Shown: in pieces, positions 19,940-29,093 of the stretch
How the letters are laid out: each line of letters begins with the position of its first letter
How positions within the stretch are numbered: the first letter of the stretch is position 1
Assembly: GCA_964057225.1 (NCBI GenBank)
Contig: OZ059894.1
Span: 6,541,131 to 6,605,130, forward strand
Reading direction: 5' to 3'
DNA: 64,000 bases
From: Auanema rhodensis
Lineage: Eukaryota; Nematoda; Chromadorea; Rhabditida; Rhabditidae
The notes under the pieces: model-generated
What the model was told of the DNA's origin: nothing
Seen by the model: the letters and a program-made list of their open reading frames with translations, nothing else
Databases searched by the model: none
Program-made: the position numbers and the translations under genes

Positions 19940-20854
19940 TGTTATGACTAATGGTTCCAAGTTACCGTAATCCTATGCGGACTAGAGGACATTTTGACAA
20001 CCATCAGAGCTCCATGTGCCTCCTCAAATAAGATGAGATAAACACTGGTAGGCGTATAAACCACAATTTCATCTTAAGTGGTAGTCTCCATTAGTAATCA
20101 AGGATTCACTCTGGGAGACATATGGAGACACATTATTAAATCATAATCTCGGTTCAATTTAGAAATGAGTACTTCTTGAGACCATTAGTCAAAATAATAA
20201 CATATTCCCATTCATTACTAGACCCTTATTCTACAATCTCTATTAGGAAATGCTTCAATATTAAGAGAATTAATTTATGAAATTAATAATATTCTAATTC
20301 ATCGTTACTTTATATTATATCGAACCCTTCTTATAAATTATTGTAATTTTGTTTTTATACTAATTAAAACTCTATCATACTATAGTTATTGTGAAGCTAA
20401 AACAATTGAACTCTAAAACTCAGTTACATATAAGCCCAAATTTTTGTTTAAAATATCGCGAGGTCGCGACAATCTTTGAAAAAGGGCACGTTCCATTCGG
20501 AGACTCTATATATGTAACTGCAGGGTTAGAGCCAGACCGACTAGAGGAATGTGGAATGGCACCGCCTTCCCTCATGCCCCTATTCGGGAGTTCACCCCTT
20601 TGCAAGCCCATGGACGGTTTGTATCTAACTTAGTTAATCTTATATATTAGTCTTTGTCTTGTAAATGTAGTTTACTTTATCCTTGTGTTATTGTATTGTA
20701 ATGATATTGTATTGTGTATAATAAACCTATATATTTCCTTATCTTATGTAATCCTTATGCTCTGTTTCCATACCGCTACACTTATGGAATACTATACGCG
20801 TAGTTGAGCAGACTACAATGGTCTGTTCAATATACGTAGGAGCATAATGGAACG
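19940..20854 (+). repeat. 3' LTR region of the Ty3/gypsy-like element, left copy
   Basis: About 915 bp shared with 55,007-55,922 on the other strand. Starts TGTTATGAC after the purine tract, has a TATA-like ctatatatg near 20,507 and aataaa at 20,720-20,725, and both copies stop at the same sequence, cataatggaacg. That end is not a canonical CA, so the exact LTR border is uncertain; an earlier CA near 20,780 is possible. Small open frames inside it look incidental. Confidence 0.6.
20720..20725 (+). promoter_or_regulatory. Polyadenylation signal in 3' LTR region
   Basis: aataaa in an AT-rich context about 210 bp past the TATA-like site; conserved in the right-hand copy. Confidence 0.5.
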
Positions 20855-20945
20855 GTTGTTGCCTAAGAATCAAGGTATGATTCAGTTATGGAACTTCAGA
20901 AGTAGCTTAATCTTTTAAAAACTTGAAGAAAAACGTAAAACGTAT

Positions 20946-21016
20946 TCCGTTGCGGGGAATCGAACCCCGGCCTTATGGGTGAGAGCCATAAATCCTAACC
21001 ACTAGACCACAACGGA
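20946..21016 (-). tRNA. tRNA-Glu(CTC) Q1
   Basis: Exact consensus; isolated between the retroelement remnant and the MULE. Confidence 0.93.
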
Positions 21017-21234
21017 TGTGATAGCTAAGCATCTTGAACCTTCAATAATCAGTCATTGCGTTTGCATTATGGCCAATGAAATTCAATTCGTAGATCATTC
21101 GCAATGTTCTTGATTCGCAATGTTCTTGAAAACGTTGAGCATTGTTGTAGCCTAAGAATCAAGGTATGAATCAGTTATGGAACTTCAGAAGTAGCTTAAT
21201 CTTTTAAAAACTTGAAGAAAAACGTAAAACGTAT

Positions 21235-21259
21235 TCCGTAGCGGGGAATCGAACCCCGG
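21235..21259 (-). pseudogene. tRNA-Glu 3' fragment at MULE left border
   Basis: Only the 3' acceptor strand and T arm remain, cut by the transposon. The acceptor strand also has a substitution (plus strand tccgtag instead of tccgttg). Confidence 0.9.
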
Positions 21260-21265
21260 GTGGCG

Positions 21266-21281
21266 GACGTTTCGTCGTCTC
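21266..21281 (+). repeat. MULE left terminal inverted repeat core
   Basis: GACGTTTCGTCGTCTC, an exact inverted match to 23,897-23,912. The outermost 6-8 bp on each side match only partly. The repeat is itself near-palindromic (GACG-TTT-CGTC). Confidence 0.85.
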
Positions 21282-21605
21282 TAGTTTGTGAACTAGTTCA
21301 GGCTGATCATTAGAGGGCAAACTTTATGATAATGTGCTGACAACTGTCAGTGTTCATGTAACTCGGGGTGCTATTAAAGCTATAAATCTATAGAAGTCAG
21401 ATATAAGTGGCTACATACCTTGAAGTGCCATCAAAATATAAATTGAAAAAAGCAGAAATTAAAATAAACATACAGTTCTATCAACCAGGCTATCATCAAA
21501 CAGTTTCAAGTCAACAGTTACGTGAGTTCATAGTAATAGTTGTTAGTTCATCTTTTCTTTCGATAAGTTTGCTTATTCACACTTTCTCATCTTTTCTCGT
21601 TCATC

Positions 21606-23672
21606 ATGATTTTTCCTTCTACTTTCTGTCCATTTTCTCTGATGATTAACGCTCAGGGTAAATTTGTTCTTGTTTCTCAGCCTTTTGATAATGTTCCTTC
21701 GGAGAACATAACTATCTTTTTTAATAATTCTTCAGTAAATACTCAGAATCTTGAAGTTTATTCAAATGATGTAACTTCACTCTCATTTTTGAATTTCACT
21801 CTTCCATCTTTTAATATCCCTCCATTGAGGCAGCAAAATGTTAATTTTGCTTCTGCTCTTTCTCTAGCAAATTCATCTGCGGCATCTTCTTCAGTTGAAT
21901 CTGTTGCTACAGTTACTGTTCCTACTGTCAACAGCGTTCCACTGTTCTCTTCTTCTACTTCACATCTTTCTATTCAGCCTTCTTCTTCTTCTTCTGCCGT
22001 TCATTCTTCACCGTCATCTTCTCTTTCTTCTTCTCCTCCTTCTGTTTCCTCTCCTTCTTTACCTGTTCTCTCTCCTTCTTCTTCTGTTCCCTCTCCTTCT
22101 TCTTCTGTTCCCTCTCCTTCTTCTTCTGTTCCCTCTCCTTCTTCTTCTGTTCCCTCTCCTTCTTCTTCATTTTCTTTGCAATCTGCAAATCCTAACTCAT
22201 ACGCCGCTCTCATTGCGCCTTCTAAGCAGGATGTACACCCCTGTTTAGAATATAAATTTGAAAACTTGCTGTATCGCTACCAATTCAGTAGTAAAAGTTC
22301 TCAAAAAGCTTATTCTATTTATCGTTGCACAGGTTGTAAACATTTGGGTAAATACACTTCTATCAAAGTAGAAAATAATGTATTTCTCGAAAATCCTGTT
22401 GCTCAAAACCATCATTGTGATCCATTTTTGTTTTCTATTAACAAATGCAAAAATATCACATACTCTCTAACTCAGAATATTAAAAGTTCAGACTCATGTT
22501 TTGAGATGAAAGCATATTCCTTATTTGTCAATGAAATAAAAAAAATATTTCATGAATCTGAGTTAGAAGAGCATGAAAAGCAAGAAGTTTCCTCTGCTTG
22601 GTTTCATGGTGGCTATGACAGTAGACGTAGAGCTATTACAAGGGCTTTAAGTTCTCGTAAAGACTTAAGAACATCCATGACCAATGTTCCTCTGTCTCTG
22701 TCTAAAACTATCAATGGTCGTACGTTCTTGCATTTTCATGACAGCGAGTTTCATTTGTATTTCGATACATTTTGTTTGGAACTAGCTGTTCAGAATGGTT
22801 TAACTCATTTGCTTGGGGACGGTTGTTTCAAATACCAGCCTTTGGATATGGAACAAGCATATACCATCATGGGCGGTTGCAGAAATGGAACAACTGTACC
22901 TCTTTTCTATTCCATTTTAAAAAATAAGAGTAGGTTCACTTATAGAAGGCTTCTTCAACATATTGCACTAGCTCTCTCCAACGTTGGTTGCATAGTTGAA
23001 AACCTTATTTTTATCTGTGATTTTGAGATCGCTGTAATAAGGGAAGCTGAAACTATTTTTAATTCTGGTCAAGGATGTGCATTTCATTATGCTCAGAGCT
23101 TGAACAGACGGTTTCTTCAACTGGGTTTGACACAAGCAGAGAAGCAATCCATTGAAATCAAACAATGGCATGGTCGGCTGCTGGGCTTGCTCTTCCTTCA
23201 AACTGATCTTGTCTCACGGTCCGGGTTACTCAATTCTCCTGTTTCTTCTGATCATCCATCATATTCTTCTTGTCTTCAAATGATCAGTTATGTGAATGAA
23301 ACATGGATTGAAGGACCTTTGCGACATTATTGGAGCAAATGGGACATAAAACAGTTTCGTACATCTAATAATGTTGAATCTTTTCACCGTAAAATGAAGA
23401 CTATTTTATCTTGCTCTCATCCTCCTCTTTCTGAATTAATTACTTTTTTTCATGGTGAAAATTTGATGGCTAATCATGTCCTGATCGCTTTGTCATCGAA
23501 TGTTGAGCCTGCCAGGAAAAAAAGAAAAAACGTAATTGAGAGGCAACAACGGATTGAGGTTCAGTTTGAAAACTTTAGGAGCATCTCCAATAACCGACTG
23601 CCTAATCAGCAAGAAATAATAGCATATGTCGAGGAGATGGCGAAGTTTAACACCAGAAAATCTTATTTTTGA
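21606..23672 (+). CDS. MULE-family transposase, 688 aa
   Basis: DDE transposase expected to cut and move the surrounding element in the nucleus. Residues 120-195 are low-complexity Ser/Pro, including SPSSSVP repeats. A zinc finger follows: C241 and C244 (RCTGCKH) with H269/H270 and C271 (NHHCD), resembling the FLYWCH/WRKY-type fingers common at the N-terminus of MULE transposases. The catalytic core has D405 (GDGCFKY), D472 (ICDFEIA), the C-x2-H signature (GCAFHYAQ) and E591 (NNVESFHRK), with D-E spacing of 118 residues. The start is the first ATG of the frame; the TAA-free frame is 2,067 bp and ends in TGA. Length fits an intact MULE transposase. All catalytic residues are present, so it may be active; no introns are needed. 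Confidence 0.9.
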   Translation: MIFPSTFCPFSLMINAQGKFVLVSQPFDNVPSENITIFFNNSSVNTQNLEVYSNDVTSLSFLNFTLPSFNIPPLRQQNVNFASALSLANSSAASSSVESVATVTVPTVNSVPLFSSSTSHLSIQPSSSSSAVHSSPSSSLSSSPPSVSSPSLPVLSPSSSVPSPSSSVPSPSSSVPSPSSSVPSPSSSFSLQSANPNSYAALIAPSKQDVHPCLEYKFENLLYRYQFSSKSSQKAYSIYRCTGCKHLGKYTSIKVENNVFLENPVAQNHHCDPFLFSINKCKNITYSLTQNIKSSDSCFEMKAYSLFVNEIKKIFHESELEEHEKQEVSSAWFHGGYDSRRRAITRALSSRKDLRTSMTNVPLSLSKTINGRTFLHFHDSEFHLYFDTFCLELAVQNGLTHLLGDGCFKYQPLDMEQAYTIMGGCRNGTTVPLFYSILKNKSRFTYRRLLQHIALALSNVGCIVENLIFICDFEIAVIREAETIFNSGQGCAFHYAQSLNRRFLQLGLTQAEKQSIEIKQWHGRLLGLLFLQTDLVSRSGLLNSPVSSDHPSYSSCLQMISYVNETWIEGPLRHYWSKWDIKQFRTSNNVESFHRKMKTILSCSHPPLSELITFFHGENLMANHVLIALSSNVEPARKKRKNVIERQQRIEVQFENFRSISNNRLPNQQEIIAYVEEMAKFNTRKSYF
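22071..22168 (+). repeat. 21-bp minisatellite inside the transposase gene
   Basis: Four full tandem copies of a 21-bp unit (tctccttcttcttctgttcc plus c) and a partial fifth, each coding for SPSSSVP. The strand is strongly polypyrimidine. Confidence 0.9.
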
Positions 23673-23896
23673 ATCATTTAACTTGAAAAACTAAACTCTA
23701 ATAAATTTTTTGAATCATATCTTTTTTTTCTAACACAAAAACCTCCTTGCCGTTTAGATTGAAAACCTTGATTTTTTATGAACTGTTTAAGTTTTTGGGT
23801 AATTTTTAGAAGTCTAAACGACCAAAAACTGAGAGTACAACACGTGTGGTATAATTTACGATCGTTAGGCTTGCTGGGGAGAGGTTGTAAAAATAG

Positions 23897-23912
23897 GAGA
23901 CGACGAAACGTC
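23897..23912 (-). repeat. MULE right terminal inverted repeat core
   Basis: GAGACGACGAAACGTC, the exact reverse complement of 21,266-21,281. The element then continues tcagaccc to 23,920. Confidence 0.85.
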
Positions 23913-23920
23913 TCAGACCC

Positions 23921-23939
23921 TTCGATTCCCCGCAACGGA
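23921..23939 (+). pseudogene. tRNA-Glu 3' fragment at MULE right border
   Basis: Keeps ttcgattccccgcaacgga, the T loop, T-stem 3' strand and 3' acceptor strand; everything upstream is replaced by the transposon end. Confidence 0.92.
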
Positions 23940-24139
23940 ATACGTTTTACGCTGTCTTCAAGTTTTTAAATGATCAAGCTACTTCTGAAGTTCCATAACT
24001 TAATCATAGATTGATTCTTAGCAACAACAATACTCCACGTTTTCAAGCGCATTTTGAATGATCCACGAATTGAATTTCATTGGTCATCATGTAAACGCAA
24101 TGACTGATTATTAAAGGTTCAAGATATGTCGATATCATA

Positions 24140-24210
24140 TCCGTTGTGGTCTAGTGGTTAGGATTTATGGCTCTCACCCATAAGGCCGGGGTTCGATTCC
24201 CCGCAACGGA
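24140..24210 (+). tRNA. tRNA-Glu(CTC) R1
   Basis: Exact consensus; next copy 271 bp on. Confidence 0.94.
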
Positions 24211-24215
24211 ATACG

Positions 24216-24219
24216 TTTT
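24216..24219 (+). terminator. Pol III T4 terminator of R1 (representative)
   Basis: TTTT five bases past the tRNA end, in context atacgttttacg. The equivalent run follows almost every copy in both spacer families. Confidence 0.75.
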
Positions 24220-24410
24220 ACGCTGTCTTCAAGTTTTTAAATGATCAAGCTACTTCTGAAGTTCCATAACTTAATCATAGATTGATTCTTAGCAACAACA
24301 ATACTCCACGTTTTCAAGCGCATTTTGAATGATCCACGAATTGAATTTCATTGGTCATCATGTAAACGCAATGACTGATTATTAAAGGTTCAAGATATGT
24401 CGATATCATA

Positions 24411-24481
24411 TCCGTTGTGGTCTAGTGGTTAGGATTTATGGCTCTCACCCATAAGGCCGGGGTTCGATTCCCCGCAACGGA
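24411..24481 (+). tRNA. tRNA-Glu(CTC) R2
   Basis: Exact consensus; next copy 271 bp on. Confidence 0.94.
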
Positions 24482-24681
24482 ATACGTTTTACGCTGTCTT
24501 CAAGTTTTTAAATGATCAAGCTACTTCTGAAGTTCCATAACTTAATCATAGATTGATTCTTAGCAACAACAATACTCCACGTTTTCAAGCGCATTTTGAA
24601 TGATCCACGAATTGAATTTCATTGGTCATCATGTAAACGCAATGACTGATTATTAAAGGTTCAAGATATGTCGATATCATA

Positions 24682-24752
24682 TCCGTTGTGGTCTAGTGGT
24701 TAGGATTTATGGCTCTCACCCATAAGGCCGGGGTTCGATTCCCCGCAACGGA
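24682..24752 (+). tRNA. tRNA-Glu(CTC) R3
   Basis: Exact consensus; next copy 271 bp on. Confidence 0.94.
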
Positions 24753-24952
24753 ATACGTTTTACGCTGTCTTCAAGTTTTTAAATGATCAAGCTACTTCTG
24801 AAGTTCCATAACTTAATCATAGATTGATTCTTAGCAACAACAATACTCCACGTTTTCAAGCGCATTTTGAATGATCCACGAATTGAATTTCATTGGTCAT
24901 CATGTAAACGCAATGACTGATTATTAAAGGTTCAAGATATGTCGATATCATA

Positions 24953-25023
24953 TCCGTTGTGGTCTAGTGGTTAGGATTTATGGCTCTCACCCATAAGGCC
25001 GGGGTTCGATTCCCCGCAACGGA
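24953..25023 (+). tRNA. tRNA-Glu(CTC) R4
   Basis: Exact consensus; next copy 271 bp on. Confidence 0.94.
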
Positions 25024-25223
25024 ATACGTTTTACGCTTTCTTCAAGTTTTTAAATGCTCAAGCTACTTCTGAAGTTCCATAACTTAATCATAGATTGATT
25101 CTTAGCAACAACAATACTCCACGTTTTCAAGCGCATTTTGAATAATCCACGAATTGAATTTCATTGGTCATCATGTAAACGCAATAACTGATTATTAAAG
25201 GTTCAAGATATGTCGATATCATA

Positions 25224-25294
25224 TCCGTTGTGGTCTAGTGGTTAGGATTTATGGCTCTCACCCATAAGGCCGGGGTTCGATTCCCCGCAACGGA
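25224..25294 (+). tRNA. tRNA-Glu(CTC) R5
   Basis: Exact consensus; next copy 271 bp on. Confidence 0.94.
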
Positions 25295-25494
25295 ATACGT
25301 TTTACGCTGTCTTCAAGTTTTTAAATGATCAAGCTACTTCTGAAGTTCCATACCTTAATCATAGATTGATTCTTAGCAACAACAATACTCCACGTTTTCA
25401 AGCGCATTTTGAATAATCCACGAATTGAATTGCATTGGTCATCATGTAAATGCAATGACTGATTATTAAAGGTTTAAGTTATGTCGATATCATA

Positions 25495-25565
25495 TCCGTT
25501 GTGGTCTAGTGGTTAGGATTTATGGCTCTCACCCATAAGGCCTGGGTTCGATTCCCCGCAACGGA
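25495..25565 (+). tRNA. tRNA-Glu(CTC) R6, G50T variant
   Basis: G50 is T, a T-C mismatch in the T stem (ggcctgggtt). The B box is intact. Next copy 272 bp on. Confidence 0.82.
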
Positions 25566-25766
25566 ATACGTTTTACGATTTCTTCAAGTTTTTAAATGCT
25601 CAAGCTACTTCTGAAGTTCCATAACTTAATCATACCTTGATTCCTAGGCAACAACAATACTCCACGTTTTCAAGCGCATTTTGAATGATCCACGAATTGA
25701 ATTTCATTGGTCATCATGTAAACGCAATGACTGATTATTAAAGGTTTAAGTTATGTCGATATCATA

Positions 25767-25837
25767 TCCGTTGTGGTCTAGTGATTAGGATTTATGGCTC
25801 TCACCCATAAGGCCTGGGTTCGATTCCCCGCAACGGA
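25767..25837 (+). tRNA. tRNA-Glu(CTC) R7, G19A and G50T variant
   Basis: G19, needed for the D-loop/T-loop contact and part of the A box, is A, and the T stem has the G50T mismatch of R6. Probably a decaying copy. Next copy 272 bp on. Confidence 0.65.
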
Positions 25838-26038
25838 ATACGTTTTACGATTTCTTCAAGTTTTTAAATGCTCAAGCTACTTCTGAAGTTCCATAACTTA
25901 ATCATACCTTGATTCTTAGGCAACAACAATACTCCACGTTTTCAAGCGCATTTTGAATAATCCACGAATTGAATTTCATTGGTCATCATGTAAATGCAAT
26001 GACTGATTATTAAAGGTTTAAGTTATGTCGATATCATA

Positions 26039-26109
26039 TCCGTTGTGGTCTAGTGGTTAGGATTTATGGCTCTCACCCATAAGGCCGGGGTTCGATTCCC
26101 CGCAACGGA
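26039..26109 (+). tRNA. tRNA-Glu(CTC) R8
   Basis: Exact consensus; next copy 272 bp on. Confidence 0.94.
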
Positions 26110-26310
26110 ATACGTTTTACGATTTCTTCAAGTTTTTAAATGCTCAAGCTACTTCTGAAGTTCCATAACTTAATCATACCTTGATTCTTAGGCAACAACA
26201 ATACTCCACGTTTTCAAGCGCATTTTGAATGATCCACGAATTGAATTTCATTGGTCATCATGTAAACGCAATGACTGATTATTAAAGGTTCAAGATATGT
26301 CGATATCATA

Positions 26311-26381
26311 TCCGTTGTGGTCTAGTGGTTAGGATTTATGGCTCTCACCCATAAGGCCGGGGTTCGATTCCCCGCAACGGA
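26311..26381 (+). tRNA. tRNA-Glu(CTC) R9
   Basis: Exact consensus; next copy 271 bp on. Confidence 0.94.
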
Positions 26382-26581
26382 AAACGTTTTACGCTTTCTT
26401 CAAGTTTTTAAATGCTCAAGCTACTTCTGAAGTTCCATAACTTAATCATAGATTGATTCTTAGCAACAACAATACTCCACGTTTTCAAGCGCATTTTGAA
26501 TGATCCACGAATTGAATTTCATTGGTCATCATGTAAAAGCAATGACTGATTATTAAAGGTTCAAGATATGTCGATATTATA

Positions 26582-26652
26582 TCCGTTGTGGTCTACTGAT
26601 TAGGATTTATGGCTCTCACCCATAAGGCCGGGGTTCGATTCCCCGCAACGGA
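26582..26652 (+). tRNA. tRNA-Glu(CTC) R10, G15C and G19A variant
   Basis: Two A-box/D-loop changes (gtctactgatt): G15 is C and G19 is A. Probably impaired in transcription and folding. Next copy 271 bp on. Confidence 0.65.
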
Positions 26653-26852
26653 ATACGTTTTACGCTGTCTTCAAGTTTTTAAATGATCAAGCTACTTCTG
26701 AAGTTCCATAACTTAATCATACCTTGATTCTTAGCAACAACAATACTCCACGTTTTCAAGCGCATTTTGAATGATCCACGAATTGAATTTCATTGGTCAT
26801 CATGTAAACGCAATGACTGATTATTAAAGGTTCAAGATATGTCGATATTATA

Positions 26853-26923
26853 TCCGTTGTGGTCTAGTGGTTAGGATTTATGGCTCTCACCCATAAGGCC
26901 GGGGTTCGATTCCCCGCAACGGA
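26853..26923 (+). tRNA. tRNA-Glu(CTC) R11
   Basis: Exact consensus; next copy 271 bp on. Confidence 0.94.
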
Positions 26924-27123
26924 ATACGTTTTACGCTGTCTTCAAGTTTTTAAATGATCAAGCTACTTCTGAAGTTCCATAACTTAATCATACCTTGATT
27001 CTTAGCAACAACAATACTCCACGTTTTCAAGCGCATTTTGAATGATCCACGAATTGAATTTCATTGGTCATCATGTAAATGCAATGACTGATTATTAAAG
27101 GTTCAAGATATGTCGATATTATA

Positions 27124-27194
27124 TCCGTTGTGGTCTAGTGGTTAGGATTTATGGCTCTCACCCATAAGGCCGGGGTTCGATTCCCCGCAACGGA
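27124..27194 (+). tRNA. tRNA-Glu(CTC) R12
   Basis: Exact consensus; next copy 271 bp on. Confidence 0.94.
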
Positions 27195-27394
27195 AAACGT
27201 TTTACGCTTTCTTCAAGTTTTTAAATGCTCAAGCTACTTCTGAAGTTCCATAACTTAATCATAGATTGATTCTTAGCAACAACAATACTCCACGTTTTCA
27301 AGCGCATTTTGAATGATCCACGAATTGAATTTCATTGGTCATCATGTAAATGCAATGACTGATTATTAAAGGTTCAAGATATGTCGATATCATA

Positions 27395-27465
27395 TCCGTT
27401 GTGGTCTAGTGGTTAGGATTTATGGCTCTCACCCATAAGGCCGGGGTTCGATTCCCCGCAACGGA
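27395..27465 (+). tRNA. tRNA-Glu(CTC) R13
   Basis: Exact consensus; next copy 271 bp on. Confidence 0.94.
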
Positions 27466-27665
27466 AAACGTTTTACGCTTTCTTCAAGTTTTTAAATGCT
27501 CAAGCTACTTCTGAAGTTCCATAACTTAATCATAGATTGATTCTTAGCAACAACAATACTCCACGTTTTCAAGCGCATTTTGAATGATCCACGAATTGAA
27601 TTTCATTGGTCATCATGTAAATGCAATGACTGATTATTAAAGGTTCAAGATATGTCGATATTATA

Positions 27666-27736
27666 TCCGTTGTGGTCTAGTGGTTAGGATTTATGGCTCT
27701 CACCCATAAGGCCGGGGTTCGATTCCCCGCAACGGA
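27666..27736 (+). tRNA. tRNA-Glu(CTC) R14
   Basis: Exact consensus; next copy 271 bp on. Confidence 0.94.
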
Positions 27737-27936
27737 ATACGTTTTACGCTGTCTTCAAGTTTTTAAATGATCAAGCTACTTCTGAAGTTCCATAACTTAA
27801 TCATAGATTGATTCTTAGCAACAACAATACTCCACGTTTTCAAGCGCATTTTGAATGATCCACGAATTGAATTTCATTGGTCATCATGTAAACGCAATGA
27901 CTGATTATTAAAGGTTCAAGATATGTCGATATCATA

Positions 27937-28007
27937 TCCGTTGTGGTCTAGTGGTTAGGATTTATGGCTCTCACCCATAAGGCCGGGGTTCGATTCCCCG
28001 CAACGGA
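27937..28007 (+). tRNA. tRNA-Glu(CTC) R15
   Basis: Exact consensus; next copy 272 bp on. Confidence 0.94.
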
Positions 28008-28208
28008 ATACGTTTTACGCTTTCTTCAAGTTTTTAAATGCTCAAGCTACTTCTGAAGTTCCATAACTTAATCATAGATTGATTCTTAGGCAACAACAAT
28101 ACTCCACGTTTTCAAGCGCATTTTGAATGATCCACGAATTGAATTTCATTGGTCATCATGTAAACGCAATGACTGATTATTAAAGGTTCAAGTTATGACG
28201 ATATCATA

Positions 28209-28279
28209 TCCGTTGTGGTCTAGTGGTTAGGATTTATGGCTCTCACCCATAAGGCCGGGGTTCGATTCCCCGCAACGGA
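28209..28279 (+). tRNA. tRNA-Glu(CTC) R16
   Basis: Exact consensus; next copy 271 bp on. Confidence 0.94.
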
Positions 28280-28479
28280 ATACGTTTTACGCTTTCTTCA
28301 AGTTTTTAAATGCTCAAGCTACTTCTGAAGTTCCATAACTTAATCATAGATTGATTCTTAGCAACAACAATACTCCACGTTTTCAAGCGCATTTTGAATG
28401 ATCCACGAATTGAATTTCATTGGTCATCATGTAAACGCAATGACTGATTATTAAAGGTTCAAGATATGTCGATATCATA

Positions 28480-28550
28480 TCCGTTGTGGTCTAGTGGTTA
28501 GGATTTATGGCTCTCACCCATAAGGCCGGGGTTCGATTCCCCGCAACGGA
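28480..28550 (+). tRNA. tRNA-Glu(CTC) R17
   Basis: Exact consensus; next copy 271 bp on. Confidence 0.94.
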
Positions 28551-28750
28551 ATACGTTTTACGCTTTCTTCAAGTTTTTAAATGCTCAAGCTACTTCTGAA
28601 GTTCCATAACTTAATCATAGATTGATTCTTAGCAACAACAATACTCCACGTTTTCAAGCGCATTTTGAATGATCCACGAATTGAATTTCATTGGTCATCA
28701 TGTAAACGCAATGACTGATTATTAAAGGTTCAAGTTATGACGATATCATA

Positions 28751-28821
28751 TCCGTTGTGGTCTAGTGGTTAGGACTTATGGCTCTCACCCATAAGGCCGG
28801 GGTTCGATTCCCCGCAACGGA
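28751..28821 (+). tRNA. tRNA-Glu(CTC) R18, T25C variant
   Basis: T25 is C (aggactta), changing the G10-U25 wobble of the D stem into a G-C pair; likely neutral. Next copy 272 bp on. Confidence 0.87.
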
Positions 28822-29022
28822 ATACGTTTTACGCTTTCTTCAAGTTTTTAAATGCTCAAGCTACTTCTGAAGTTCCATAACTTAATCATAGATTGATTCT
28901 TAGGCAACAACAATACTCCACGTTTTCAAGCGCATTTTGAATGATCCACGAATTGAATTTCATTGGTCATCATGTAAACGCAATGACTGATTATTAAAGG
29001 TTCAAGATATGTCGATATCATA

Positions 29023-29093
29023 TCCGTTGTGGTCTAGTGGTTAGGATTTATGGCTCTCACCCATAAGGCCGGGGTTCGATTCCCCGCAACGGA
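29023..29093 (+). tRNA. tRNA-Glu(CTC) R19
   Basis: Exact consensus; next copy 271 bp on. Confidence 0.94.

Larger units (their letters stand above)
17950..20854 (+). mobile_element. Composite retroelement remnant
   Basis: Two pieces. 17,950-18,593 is an LTR-like sequence plus leader. 18,594-20,854 is nearly identical to the 3' part of the Ty3/gypsy-like element on the minus strand at 55,007-57,265 (integrase, 3' UTR and 3' LTR region). Gag, glycoprotein, protease, RT and RNase H are absent. The LTR-like start does not resemble the 3' LTR region at 19,940-20,854, so this is not a simple internal deletion of one element. Plus-strand units lie to the left and minus-strand units to the right, so no direct target-site duplication can be read. 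Confidence 0.85.
20855..21259 (-). repeat. Short minus-strand tRNA-Glu array between the two mobile elements
   Basis: One complete left-family unit plus parts on either side. It starts in mid-spacer right after the retroelement end and stops in the T arm of a tRNA at the MULE border. A 16-bp tandem duplication of attcgcaatgttcttg lies near 21,097-21,128 and is not seen in other units. Confidence 0.93.
21260..23920 (+). mobile_element. MULE-type DNA transposon, about 2.66 kb
   Basis: One transposase gene between short terminal inverted repeats. The outer flanks are tRNA-Glu T-arm sequence on both sides but in opposite orientation (ggaatcgaa on the left, ttcgattcc on the right), so no ordinary direct target duplication is visible. 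21,260-21,605 upstream of the gene and 23,673-23,920 downstream hold no gene that I can support; the upstream part probably carries the promoter. Confidence 0.88.

Noticed and set aside
19940..20202. 260-bp unit starting TGTTATGACTAATGG and ending CCATTAGTC...ATAACA as a complete LTR
   Set aside because: The inverted ends are real, but shared sequence continues another 650 bp in both copies and the TATA-like and aataaa signals lie beyond it, so a longer LTR region is the better reading.
20391..20633. 80-codon plus frame and 63-codon opposite-strand frame in the 3' LTR region (the latter also at 55,250-55,441)
   Set aside because: Preserved in both copies only because the whole region is nearly identical; no domain, and it overlaps TATA-like and LTR features.
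21407..21649. 80-codon frame upstream of the MULE transposase
   Set aside because: Non-ATG start, overlaps the transposase start in another frame, hydrophobic low-complexity shadow.
21895..22248. Leu-rich plus frame and Glu/Lys-rich minus frames over the minisatellite
   Set aside because: Products of reading the 21-bp polypyrimidine repeat in other frames.
23678..23969. Small frames across the MULE right end
   Set aside because: They run across the TIR into the tRNA array and have no domain.
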